From Leptodactylus fallax (lineage: Eukaryota; Chordata; Amphibia; Anura; Leptodactylidae), in assembly GCA_947044405.1 (NCBI GenBank), contig CAMRHE010000323.1, forward strand, positions 1-64,000: DNA of 64,000 nt, given 5' to 3'. The position numbers and the translations under genes were made by a program. Numbering within the stretch: position 1 is the stretch's first letter; every line of letters begins with the position of its first letter. Of the stretch, positions 55,056-64,000 are shown piece after piece. The notes beneath the pieces are model-generated. The model was not told where the DNA came from and did no database searches. It was given only the letters and a program-made list of their open reading frames with translations.

Positions 55056-55800
55056 GCAGTCTATGGGAATAGCAATCAAAAGACTGCAGGTTCAAGCCCC
55101 CTACGAGTGAACATACCCTAAAAGTTCAAATCACCCAACGTTCCCTAGTATTAAAATAAACAAGCATAAACTAACTATGCATCCCCGTGTCTAAAAATGC
55201 CTGATCTACGAACATAAAAAAATATTTTCCCATACGGCAAACTCTGTAGCAGGAAATAAAATCGAAAGAGCTGAACCGATATTTTGCATCCCATAAACAT
55301 TTTAATAAAAAGCGATCAAAACATCAAACATTCCCCAAAATGGTATAAATGAAAAGTACATCTGGCCCTACAAAAAATTTATGCAGCCCCGTACATGGAA
55401 ATACAAAAAAGTTACGGTTGTCTTAATATGGCCAGTCCAGAAAAGAATTTTTTTTTTTTAAAGTTTTGGATTTTTTTTAAGGGGTTTAAAAAAAAAAACT
55501 ATATAATTTTGGTATCCCTAAAATTGTACTGACCCATAGAATACAGGTGACAGGTCATATTGGCTGCTCAGTGAACGCTGTAAAAACAAAGCACAAACAC
55601 AGATTTTTTCTAATTCCACCCCATTCTGAATTTTTTCCAGCTTCCCAGTATACTGTATGGGATATTAAATGAATCCATTACCAAGTACAATTTTCCTGCA
55701 AAAATTAAGCCCTCAAGTTCCTAAAGTTTTTTGAAGGAGGGGAGTAAAAAATGAAAATTGAAAATTGGCTATGGCAGTAAGGGGTTTAGGATGACACCGG
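55056..55800 (+). repeat. Dispersed frog repeat, copy 2 (longest)
   Basis: It begins near TGCAGTCTATGGGAATAGC and AGACTGCAGGTTCAAGCCCC, which resembles a tRNA B box. It runs through AGTTCAAATCACCCAACG, TCCCCAAAATGGTATAAATG and CCATTCTGAATTTTTTCCAG, and ends GGCAGTAAGGGGTTTA. The same order is seen at 43296-43765 and in reverse at 63235-63800. A tRNA-derived head is an inference. Confidence 0.75.
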
Positions 55801-56474
55801 TTTGCAATCAACCAAGCTTGATGCGAATTTTCAAAAAATTTAGGCTTGGACGATTTTTTGGAGTCCATCACCTATGAACCACTATTATACTTTGGGGTCT
55901 TTTCAGCTCTTGATGGAGCTTTTCAAGGCAAAATTAGGAGAGGATAATAAAAAGAGGGAATTAAAACCTCTCAATTTTCTTCACGTTATGTTACTCTTAT
56001 GATACTGGCTTCAAAAATTGCATCAAAAAGCTGCCTCAAGATGGCACCCTAAATATATAGGTGTCATCTACAAGCTGTGTGTTAATTGCTTAATATATAG
56101 TTAATTGCATCATAAATTAAACATTGTATTTGCCTCATTATTATGGATTTTATACATTGCTGGGTGTGAATTAGTGCATAGTGTGTGCCAGAAATGTAAC
56201 TGTTAACTACATACAGTGTTCACTGTGGTGAAATTTATATATTTTTTTTTGTGGGATGAATGCAACAAAAAAACTATTCGGTCCTTTTTTTATTTTTTTT
56301 ATTATTCAGGGATCACAATAAGGACTTGATAATATATATTTTTTAATTCTGTAATTATGTTTGCTACATGTTTATTATATTTTTATATTAGATTATGATA
56401 TACACCTCTATGCGAATATATGATCTTTTGTATCATTAGCATACAGACTGCTACTAGGGCAACATTTTAAGTAC
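55801..56474 (+). other. AT-rich intergenic DNA without a recognised gene
   Basis: It contains one isolated MITE end box (ATTATACTTTGGGGTCTTTT at 55884) but no full element, and no gene. Confidence 0.45.
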
Positions 56475-56734
56475 CCTAAGGCTAGGTTCACACAGAGGAA
56501 TCTGATTTCGGAGCGGATTCTGCCCCACAATCCATGGCAGATTCAGTCCCGAATCTGCCTTCCTTTGCTTTCATTGGGAGGCAAAAATTGCAGCAGGATG
56601 CGGAAAAAAATCGTCATCCTGCTCGATCTTGCTGCGGATTCGGTGGCTCTGGAGACCCTCGCCGTCGTTTGTCCAAAAAAATTTTTATTCTCATATGTAA
56701 ATTATGCTCAGGGAGCACCGGGGGCGTTCCCCAT
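56475..56734 (+). repeat. Dispersed repeat fragment (GGCTAGGTTCACAC type)
   Basis: AAGGCTAGGTTCACACAGAG followed by CTGATTTCGGAGCGGATTCT is a familiar start of a frog repeat family with GCGGAT-type boxes. The 95- to 113-codon frames from 56534 are by-products of this and the adjoining palindrome. Confidence 0.5.
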
Positions 56735-57077
56735 GTGCTCCAAGCACCCTCGTGTCATCTCCGCAACCCGCCTCCAGTGCTGCTTTTTCACACCCCCTGC
56801 AAATTCTTCTGTTCATCTTGCATCTGCTTTCTCCGTCGGCCATTTTTTCTGAAGTACACTGGTGTAAGACACTAAACAAAAATGGCCAACGGAGCATGCT
56901 CAGTCGGTTCTGCCTGAACTCAAAGTGGCTCCGGCGGCCATTTTTGTTTAGTTTCTTACACCAGTGTAGTCCAGAAAAATGGCCGACGGAGAAAGCAGAT
57001 GCAAGATGAACAGAAGAAGATGCAGGGGGCGTGAAAAAGCAGCGCTGGAGGCGGGTTGCAGGGGTGCTCAGAGCACC
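56735..57077. repeat. Large palindromic foldback repeat
   Basis: The core arms 56763-56887 and 56936-57059 are near-perfect inverted repeats (left GCAACCCGCCTCCAGTGCTG, right CAGCGCTGGAGGCGGGTTGC; inner left ACAAAAATGGCC, right GGCCATTTTTGT) around a loop of about 48 bp. Imperfect pairing extends outward to the AGCACC motifs at both edges. The second 35-bp satellite array starts at its right edge. Confidence 0.92.
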
Positions 57078-59420
57078 TATGTACAACAATATAACTACTA
57101 TAATACTGCTCCTATGTACAAGAATATAACTACTATAATACTGCTCCTATGTACAAGAATATAACTACTATAATACTGCCCCCTATGTACAAGAATATAA
57201 CTACTATAATACTACTCCTATGTACAAGAATATAACTACTATAATACTGCTCCTATGTACAAGAATATAACTACTATAATACTGCTCCTATGTACAAGAA
57301 TATAACTACTATAATACTGCTCCTATATACAAGAATATAACTACTATAATACTGCTCCTATGTACAAGAATATAACTACTATAATACTGCCTGCTATGTA
57401 CAAGAATATAACTACTATAATACTACTCCTATGTACAAGAATATAACTACTATAATACTGCCCCCTATGTACAAGAATATAACTACTATAATACTGCTCC
57501 TATGTACAAGAATATAACTACTATAATACTGCCCCTATGTACAAGAATATAACTACTATAATACTGCTCCTATGTACAAGAATATAACTACTATAATACT
57601 GCCCCTATGTACAAGAATATAACTACTATAATACTGCTCCTATGTACAAGAATATAACTACTATAATACTGCTCCTATGTACAAGAATATAACTACTATA
57701 ATACTGCTCCTATGTACAAGAATATAACTACTATAATACTGCTCCTATGTACAAGAATATAACTACTATAATACTGCTCCTATGTACAAGAATATAACTA
57801 CTATAATACTGCCCCTATGTACAAGAATATAACTACTATAATACTGCTCCTATGTACAAGAATATAACTACTATAATACTGCTCCTATGTACAAGAATAT
57901 ATCTACTATAATACTGCCCCCTATGTACAAGAATATAACTACTATAATACTACTCCTATGTACAAGAATATAACTACTGTAATACTACTCCTATGTACAA
58001 GAATATAACTACTATAATACTGCTCCTATGTACAAGAATATAACTACTATAATACTGCTCCTATGTGCAAGAATATAACTACTATAATACTGCTCCTATA
58101 TACAAGAATATAACTACTATAATACTGCTCCTATGTACAAGAATATAACTACTATAATACTGCCTGCTATGTACAAGAATATAACTACTATAATACTGCC
58201 CCCTATGTACAAGAATATAACTACTATAATACTGCTCCTATGTACAAGAATATAACTACTATAATACTGCCCCCTATGTACAAGAATATAACTACTATAA
58301 TACTGCTCCTATGTACAAGAATATAACTACTATAATACTGCCCCTATGTACAAGAATATAACTACTATAATACTGCTCCTATGTACAAGAATATAACTAC
58401 TATAATACTGCCCCTATGTACAAGAATATAACTACTATAATACTGCTCCTATGTACAAGAATATAACTACTATAATACTGCTCCTATGTACAAGAATATA
58501 ACTACTATAATACTGCTCCTATGTACAAGAATATAACTACTATAATACTACCTCCTATGTACAAGAATATAACTACTATAATACTGCTCCTATGTACAAG
58601 AATATAACTACTATAATACTGCTCCTATGTACAAGAATATAACTACTATAATACTGCTCCTATGTACAAGAATATAACTACTATAATACTGCCCCCTATG
58701 TACAAGAATATAACTACTATAATACTGCTTCTATGTACAAGAATATAACTACTATAATACTGCCCCCTATGTACAAGAATATAACTACTATAATACTGCT
58801 CCTATGTACAAGAATATAACTACTATAATACTGCCCCTATGTACAAGAATATAACTACTATAATACTGCTCCTATGTACAAGACTATAACTACTATAATA
58901 CTGCCCCTATGTACAAGAATATAACTACTATAATACTGCTCCTATGTACAAGAATATAACTACTATAATACTGCTCCTATGTACAAGAATATAACTACTA
59001 TAATACTGCTCCTATGTACAAGAATATAACTACTATAATACTGCCCCTATGTACAAGAATATAACTACTATAATACTGCTCCTATGTACAAGACTATAAC
59101 TACTATAATACGCCCCATGTACAAGAATATAACACTATAATACTGCCCTATGTACAAGAATATAACTACTATAATACTGCTCCTATGTACAAGAATATAA
59201 CTACTATAATACGCCCCTATGACAAGAATATAACTACTGTAATACTGCTCCTATGTACAAGAATATAACTACTATAATACTGCTCCTATGTACAAGAATA
59301 TAACTACTATAATACTGCTCCTATGTACAAGAATATAACTACTATAATACTGCTCCTATGTACAAGAATATAACTACTATAATACTACTCCTATGTACAA
59401 GAATATAACTATATAACACA
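57076..59420 (+). repeat. 35-bp satellite array 2 (about 67 copies)
   Basis: The same unit and orientation as 32438-36145 (TATGTACAAGAATATAACTA). Marker variants recur about 773 bp apart (TCCTATATAC at 57321 and 58094; CCTGCTATG near 57390 and 58164), showing block duplication of about 22 units. Units become irregular with deletions from 59090 to 59230. Confidence 0.97.
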
Positions 59421-60580
59421 TAAAACATATCAGAATAAAAAAAAAATCAAACAAACCCCACCATTCAATAATTTCTTGCTGAATGTCACAGGGATGGGTG
59501 AGCTGTGCACAGAATCTCTTGCCATCTATGAACACTATTATTACAGCCACTTGTTATATTATTGCTGTGCTAAGGATCCGTTCAATTTTTCCAATAAGGT
59601 TTTCCTTAGTCAATCCAAATTAGGTTCCCACACCCTGAAACTGAACAAAAACAAATTGGATTTTCTTGCTAATTTTGTAACTTTTCCTATTTCCCATAAA
59701 GGGGATTTACTAAGGTCACTTTTCCCAGGGTAATTTCTATCCGTCCTAGATATTGAGAGGTCATTGAATTTTCTAACTTTATTACTTGACATTTTATATT
59801 GCAGCATAAAACTATAGGAAAGACATCAACGTTATACAAAGGTAATGACAGCCATGTCGGATTTTCTCCCATTTTGCTTTGCCATGGATAGGTGGCAAGG
59901 GACTAGGGGTCCACCATTGTAGTGGTTGTAGGGGATCCCAGCAGTCCTTTAAGCATCCCATACACATTAGATAGCTGCTGTCTATGTAGTTGGGGTTGAT
60001 CTGCAGTACCCCACACTGTGCTGGCTATTGCAGAGTAGGGTTAGGGCCACTGCCCCTTCTTTCTACTTACTGGTGGCCCCATCACCAGCCCACCAACCTC
60101 TGATAATACAGTGATAGATTGGAAAACCAAAAACATAAAAAAGAAATGCCAAAAAAATTGCAAATTGAAAAACAATTACAAGATCTACATATGGGAGGAG
60201 ACAGACCTATAAAAACATTACTTAGGCGCTTCCTCGTGTTTTTGGCATGGCTGAGATATGAACTCATCCAACTGACCTCTTGTTCTTTCCAATAAAAAAG
60301 ACAAAATTTTTATTGGTCATAAATTTTTAAGGCACGTGTTTTCTACACTGGGTCATGTTATTTTTTTCTGAAATTTTTATGTCATTTATGTTATTTTTGC
60401 CTTTTTAAAAAAAAATCCAGAAACATGTAATAAAAAAGAAGGGTAAACCTGTCATTTTTTTTTATTGTTTTCTCTCTGTTATAGGAATTTTTATATAGGT
60501 GGCATGTAGTTGTGTGTTACCTGAGGTGGGCTAGAACCTGTGATGTGGACATGGTAAAATAGTGTTCTTTTTATTTATGT

Positions 60581-60612
<32 letters not shown>

Positions 60613-61067
60613 GGAAGGGACATTTGAGGGACATATTAACACTCTTTTTTTTTTTGGAAAGGTATCTATGGCAAGGGACTAGCGGTCCACCATTCTAGTG
60701 GTTGTAGGGGGTCACAGCAGTCCAGAGGATACGTAATAAAAAAAATTTTGGTTGGCATTTAAAAATTTTTTTTTCTTTTTGCTGATTACCCCTGAAACTG
60801 GTTTTGATATATAAACCCCAGTTACAGGAGGAATGCAGCCTCCTAATATACACTACAGAACTGGGACCTCTAGGACTCAGCAGTTCATGCATTTCCCCAT
60901 CATCCAGCGATCACATGACCACCATACAGGGTAATAAACTGTTGCTGACTTCTCCTTGGGACTGTCACTGACAGCCCACTCACCTCTCCTGCAGCTGCTA
61001 ATTCTGCAACTATGTATCAGTGCGACTTTGCAGAGTTATTTTCCAACAATAAGTGGTCAGCCAGGGG
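59421..61067 (+). other. Intergenic DNA with a short direct duplication and an A-tract
   Basis: No gene is seen. A segment of about 54 bp (GGCAAGGGACTAGGGGTCCA onward) at 59894-59947 recurs at 60670-60723 with a few differences. An A-run of about 24 lies at 60589-60612. Confidence 0.55.
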
Positions 61068-61198
61068 TTAAAGGGGTTGTTTGAGATTAAGAGGATACGG
61101 ATATTTTTATTTTTAAAAAAGTGCCATACCCCCCACAGGTTGTGTGTGGTATTGCAGCTTATACCAGTCACCTCCATATACCCGACATAACCCATATA

Positions 61199-62610
61199 CA
61201 GTGGGGAAAAAAAAGTATTTAGTCAGCCACCAATTGTGCAAGTTCTCCCACTTAAAAAGATGAGGCCGGCCTGTAATTGTCATCATAGGTAGACCTCAAC
61301 TATGAGAGACAAAATGAGAAAACAAATCCAGAAAATCACATTGTCTGATTTTTTAAGAATTTATTTGCAAATTATGGTGGAAAATAAGTATTTGGTCAAT
61401 AACAAAAGTTCATCTCAATACTTTGTTATATATCCTTTGTTGGCAATGAGAGAGGTGAAACGTTTTCTGTAAGTCTTCACAAGGTTGGCACACACTGTTG
61501 CTGGTATGTCGGCCCATTCCTCCATGCAGATCTCCTCTAGAGCAGGGATGTTTTGGGGCTGTCGCTGGGCAACACGGACTTTCAACTCCCTCCAAAGGTT
61601 TTCTATGGGGTTGAGGTCTGGAGACTGGCTAGGCCACTCCAGGACCTTGAAATGCTTCTTACGAAGCCGCTTCTTCGTTGCCCTGGCGGTGTGCTTGGGA
61701 TCACTGTCATGCTGAAAGACCCAGCCACGTTTCATCTTCAATGCCCTTGCTGATGGAAGGAGGTTTGCACTCAAAATCTCACGATACATGGCCCCATTCA
61801 TTCTTTCATGTACACGGATCAGTCGTCCTAGCATGCTCTCTTGCAAACTTCAGACGGGCCCGGATATGTACTGGCTTAAGCAGGGGGACACGTCTGGCAC
61901 TGCAGGATCTGAGTCCCTGGCGGCGTAGTGTGTTACTGACGGTAGCCTTTGTTACGTTACTCCCAGCTTTCTGCAGGTCACTCACTAGGTCCCCCCCGTG
62001 TGGTTCTGGGATTTTTGCTCACCGTTCTTGTGATCATTTTGACCCCACGGGGTGAGATCTTGCGTGGAGCCCCTGATGGAGGGAGATTATCAGTGGTCTT
62101 GTATGTCTTCCATTTTCTAATTATTGCTCCTGCAGGTGATTTCTTCACACCAAGCTGCTTGCCTATTGCAGATTCAGTCTTCCCAGCCTGGTGCAGGGCT
62201 ACCATTTTGTTTCTGGTCCTTCCACAGCTCTTTGGTCTTCACCATAGTGGAGTTTGGAGTGTGACTGTTTGAGGTTGTGGACAGGTGTCTTTTATACTGA
62301 TAACAATGTCAAACAGGAGCCATTACTACAGGGAATGAGTGGAGGACAGAGGAGCCTCTTAAAGAAGAAGTTACAGGTCTGTGAGAGCCAGAAATCTTGC
62401 TTGTTTGTAGGTGACCAAATACTTATTTTCCACCATAATTTGCAAATAAATTCTTTAAAAATCAGACAATGTGATTTTCTGGATTTGTTTTCTCATTTTG
62501 TCTCTCATAGTTGAGGTCTACCTATGATGACAATTACAGGCCGGCCTCATCTTTATAAGTGGGAGAACTTGCACAATTGGTGGCTGACTAAATACTTTTT
62601 TTCCCCACTG
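61199..62610 (-). mobile_element. Tc1-like transposon, internally deleted (1,412 bp)
   Basis: The ends CAGTGGGGAAAAAAAAGTAT and ATACTTTTTTTCCCCACTG are flanked by TA (61197-61198 and 62611-62612). Inverted repeats extend about 200 bp on each side (for example GTCAGCCACCAATTGTGCAA and TTGCACAATTGGTGGCTGAC). The family differs from the 7441 element in ends and protein. The element is some 200-250 bp shorter than a full Tc1 because the transposase lacks its middle part. Confidence 0.94.
61415..62245 (-). pseudogene. Tc1-like transposase, internally deleted and frameshifted
   Basis: On the minus strand the gene starts at ATG 62245 (MVKTKELWKDQ), with a shift into the frame 62205-61978, which encodes the helix-turn-helix part (ALHQAGKTESAIGKQLGVKK, RKWKTYKTTDNLPPSGAPRK). 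After another shift the text reads to about RARLKFA (near 61850). The segment that should carry the first catalytic Asp (the TDET/SDET box) and the glycine-rich box is absent. The frame 61846-61415 then gives [11 protein letters not shown], the second Asp in [13 protein letters not shown], the Glu in [14 protein letters not shown], and the normal C-terminus ANKGYITKY. With one of three catalytic residues deleted, it cannot be active. Confidence 0.92.
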
Positions 62611-62677
62611 TAAAGGAATTGAGCTGTTTGTGGAAGAAATCAGATATGTTTTGCTGTCTTGAACAACCCCTCTGAAG

Positions 62678-62984
62678 GTTCTTACTTATGATGTTTTTAC
62701 AATGAGCTCAAAATAAGATACTTTATTCAGAAGCCATTTCCACATCCGTGTAATATTCACTGCCATGTACAGTATTTGTTACTTCCCTCTAACAAGGCAG
62801 ACGGTCGCACCTTATTTTTAGCTCAATTGTGCAAATGGTTGTCAGGGCAACGGATAAGAAGCTGTTTTTTGTTCACAGATATAGAAAATTTGCATCATGA
62901 CCTTAAAGTTTATGTAAACCCTGAGACACCATTTCATTATTTGATTATTCTAATTTCTGTGCCGATAGATTTCTCAAAATTTTT
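62678..62984 (+). other. Short intergenic stretch, no gene
   Basis: No gene or repeat that I can support. Confidence 0.45.
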
Positions 62985-63228
62985 GAGCTCCAGTTTCTTA
63001 TACAGAGCTCCAAATCCCCTTCATAAGCATAGACTTATAAGATAACATTCTGACTATGTATAGCTGCCACTAGAGGGAGCTACTGCAGACTCTTACTACA
63101 TTAAACTCAATAATAGAAGGGTATGCAATAAGCTCCCCCTGGTGGTGGTTGCAGGTTAATGTTGAAATCTATTACCTTATCTATACAGGGGATTTGGAGT
63201 CTGTATCAGAAAAAACAAAGCTCTGACC
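62985..63228. repeat. Palindromic MITE-like repeat
   Basis: The left arm TTATACAGAGCTCCAAATCC is mirrored by GGATTTGGAGTCTGTATCAG, and the inner CTGCCACTAGAGGGAGCTAC is mirrored by AAGCTCCCCCTGGTGGTGG. The arms are about 80-90 bp. No coding capacity. Confidence 0.78.
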
Positions 63229-63234
63229 ACTATA

Positions 63235-63800
63235 AAAATACATTAACATATAAGGACATGTCAATTTTCCATTTTTTGTGTCTCATTTTTTTCCCAAGTC
63301 ATTTTCTATTCACATGAGTTATATGAGGGCTTAATATTTGTGGGACAAAGTATATTTCTTAATGACGCCATCTTATATTCCGTACAATGTACTGGGAAGT
63401 TGAAAAAACGATTAGAATGAAGTGGAATTGGGTAAAGAATGCAATTGTGGCGTTTTCGTACAAACTTTGCTTTAAAGCATTGACTGTGCTGCAACAATGA
63501 CATCACCTATATTCTGAGGGTCGATACAATCACAGCAATACCAAATCTAGATTTTTTTTACATTTTGATACCTTTATAAAAATTAAAATCTTTCAAAAAA
63601 TATAACTTTTTTTTTCCATTGCCCTAGTGTGACACCTGTAACTTTTTATTTTATTTTATTCTATTTTCTAGCGGAAAAAAAACCAGCATCAGGACCGCGG
63701 CTGCAATACCAGACACAAATTAGGCGTTCACCATATGGCAGTATTTGGCCACTATATTCTATTATTTTTATTGGCTATTTTTACTTTGGTAATGCAGGTT
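63235..63800 (-). repeat. Dispersed frog repeat, copy 3 (minus orientation)
   Basis: Reverse complement of the 55056-55800 family. TTCCGTACAATGTACTGGGA with AGTTGAAAAAA matches the reverse of CAGCTTCCCAGTATACTGTA at about 55639, and GGGTCGATACAATCACAGC fits the expected next block. The family is therefore present here in both orientations. Confidence 0.65.
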
Positions 63801-64000
63801 AGTAAATACTTGGGCATAATATGAGACTTTTTCTAGGGTAGGGTATTTATTTTGCCTCTGTATGGCACAATATTGAATAGTACGACGCTAATATTGGGCA
63901 CCATGTAGCCCTATTTTTTAGTCTGCACCATTTCAGATTTGTGCAGCTGTATTTTGATGGTATTATACTAGAACATGCTATTATTTCAGCTATGTATGGC
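63801..64000 (+). other. Window end, AT-rich, no gene
   Basis: No feature that I can support. Confidence 0.4.

Larger units (their letters stand above)
61068..62677 (+). mobile_element. TTAA-type MITE interrupted by a Tc1-like element
   Basis: The left end TTAAAGGGGTTGTTTGAGAT (61068) is mirrored by GTCTTGAACAACCCCTCTGA at about 62656-62675, on the far side of the Tc1-like insertion at 61199-62610. The MITE itself would be only about 200 bp. It is therefore older than the Tc1-like insertion. Confidence 0.7.

Noticed and set aside
56534..57089. Frames of 95-132 codons on both strands, similar to one another
   Set aside because: They mirror each other because they lie on the arms of a palindrome; no coding signal.

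Overview
This is vertebrate nuclear DNA, most likely from a frog. The evidence is the repeat content: L1-like and L2-like LINEs, several Tc1-like transposons with TA target sites, a vertebrate Ty3/gypsy element, TTAA-flanked and hAT-type non-autonomous elements whose ends I recognise from anuran genomes, and a 35-bp satellite of the type common in frogs. The frog assignment rests on recall of repeat families, not on any database search. I found no convincing host exon, tRNA or rRNA gene anywhere in the 64 kb. Essentially every real open reading frame belongs to a mobile element.

Layout. 1-6468: L1-like LINE with ORF1 and ORF2, each broken by one frameshift. 6469-13606: a recent tandem duplication of about 3.5 kb; each copy holds a 46-bp minisatellite array and a Tc1-like transposon with the same premature stop. 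13671-24219: more pieces of the same composite repeat (a MITE with a hairpin at each end, a GATA/TCTA microsatellite and 46-bp arrays), a decayed Tc1 relic, a TTAA MITE and an old tandem duplication. 24806-32217: complete, very young Ty3/gypsy retrotransposon with near-identical LTRs, one uninterrupted 1,698-codon gag-pol frame and a Gag that resembles the PNMA family. 32438-36145 and 57076-59420: two large arrays of the same 35-bp satellite. 37062-41570: interrupted AGT-repeat DNA into which an L2-like LINE and a terminal-inverted-repeat element have inserted. 41737-42944: hAT-type element with an 8-bp target duplication, a nested MITE and a 31-bp minisatellite. 43000-57060: MITE copies, further minisatellites (about 32 bp and 62 bp), palindromic foldback repeats and other dispersed repeats. 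61068-62677: a TTAA element interrupted by an internally deleted Tc1-like transposon on the minus strand. The rest is AT-rich DNA without recognisable genes.

Together the window is a nest of mobile elements. The only element that looks capable of encoding all its own functions is the gypsy element. The most unusual structural signal is the MITE family with a palindrome at each end and splice-donor-like motifs near both ends, together with the composite element that carries expanding 46-bp minisatellite arrays between conserved flanks.
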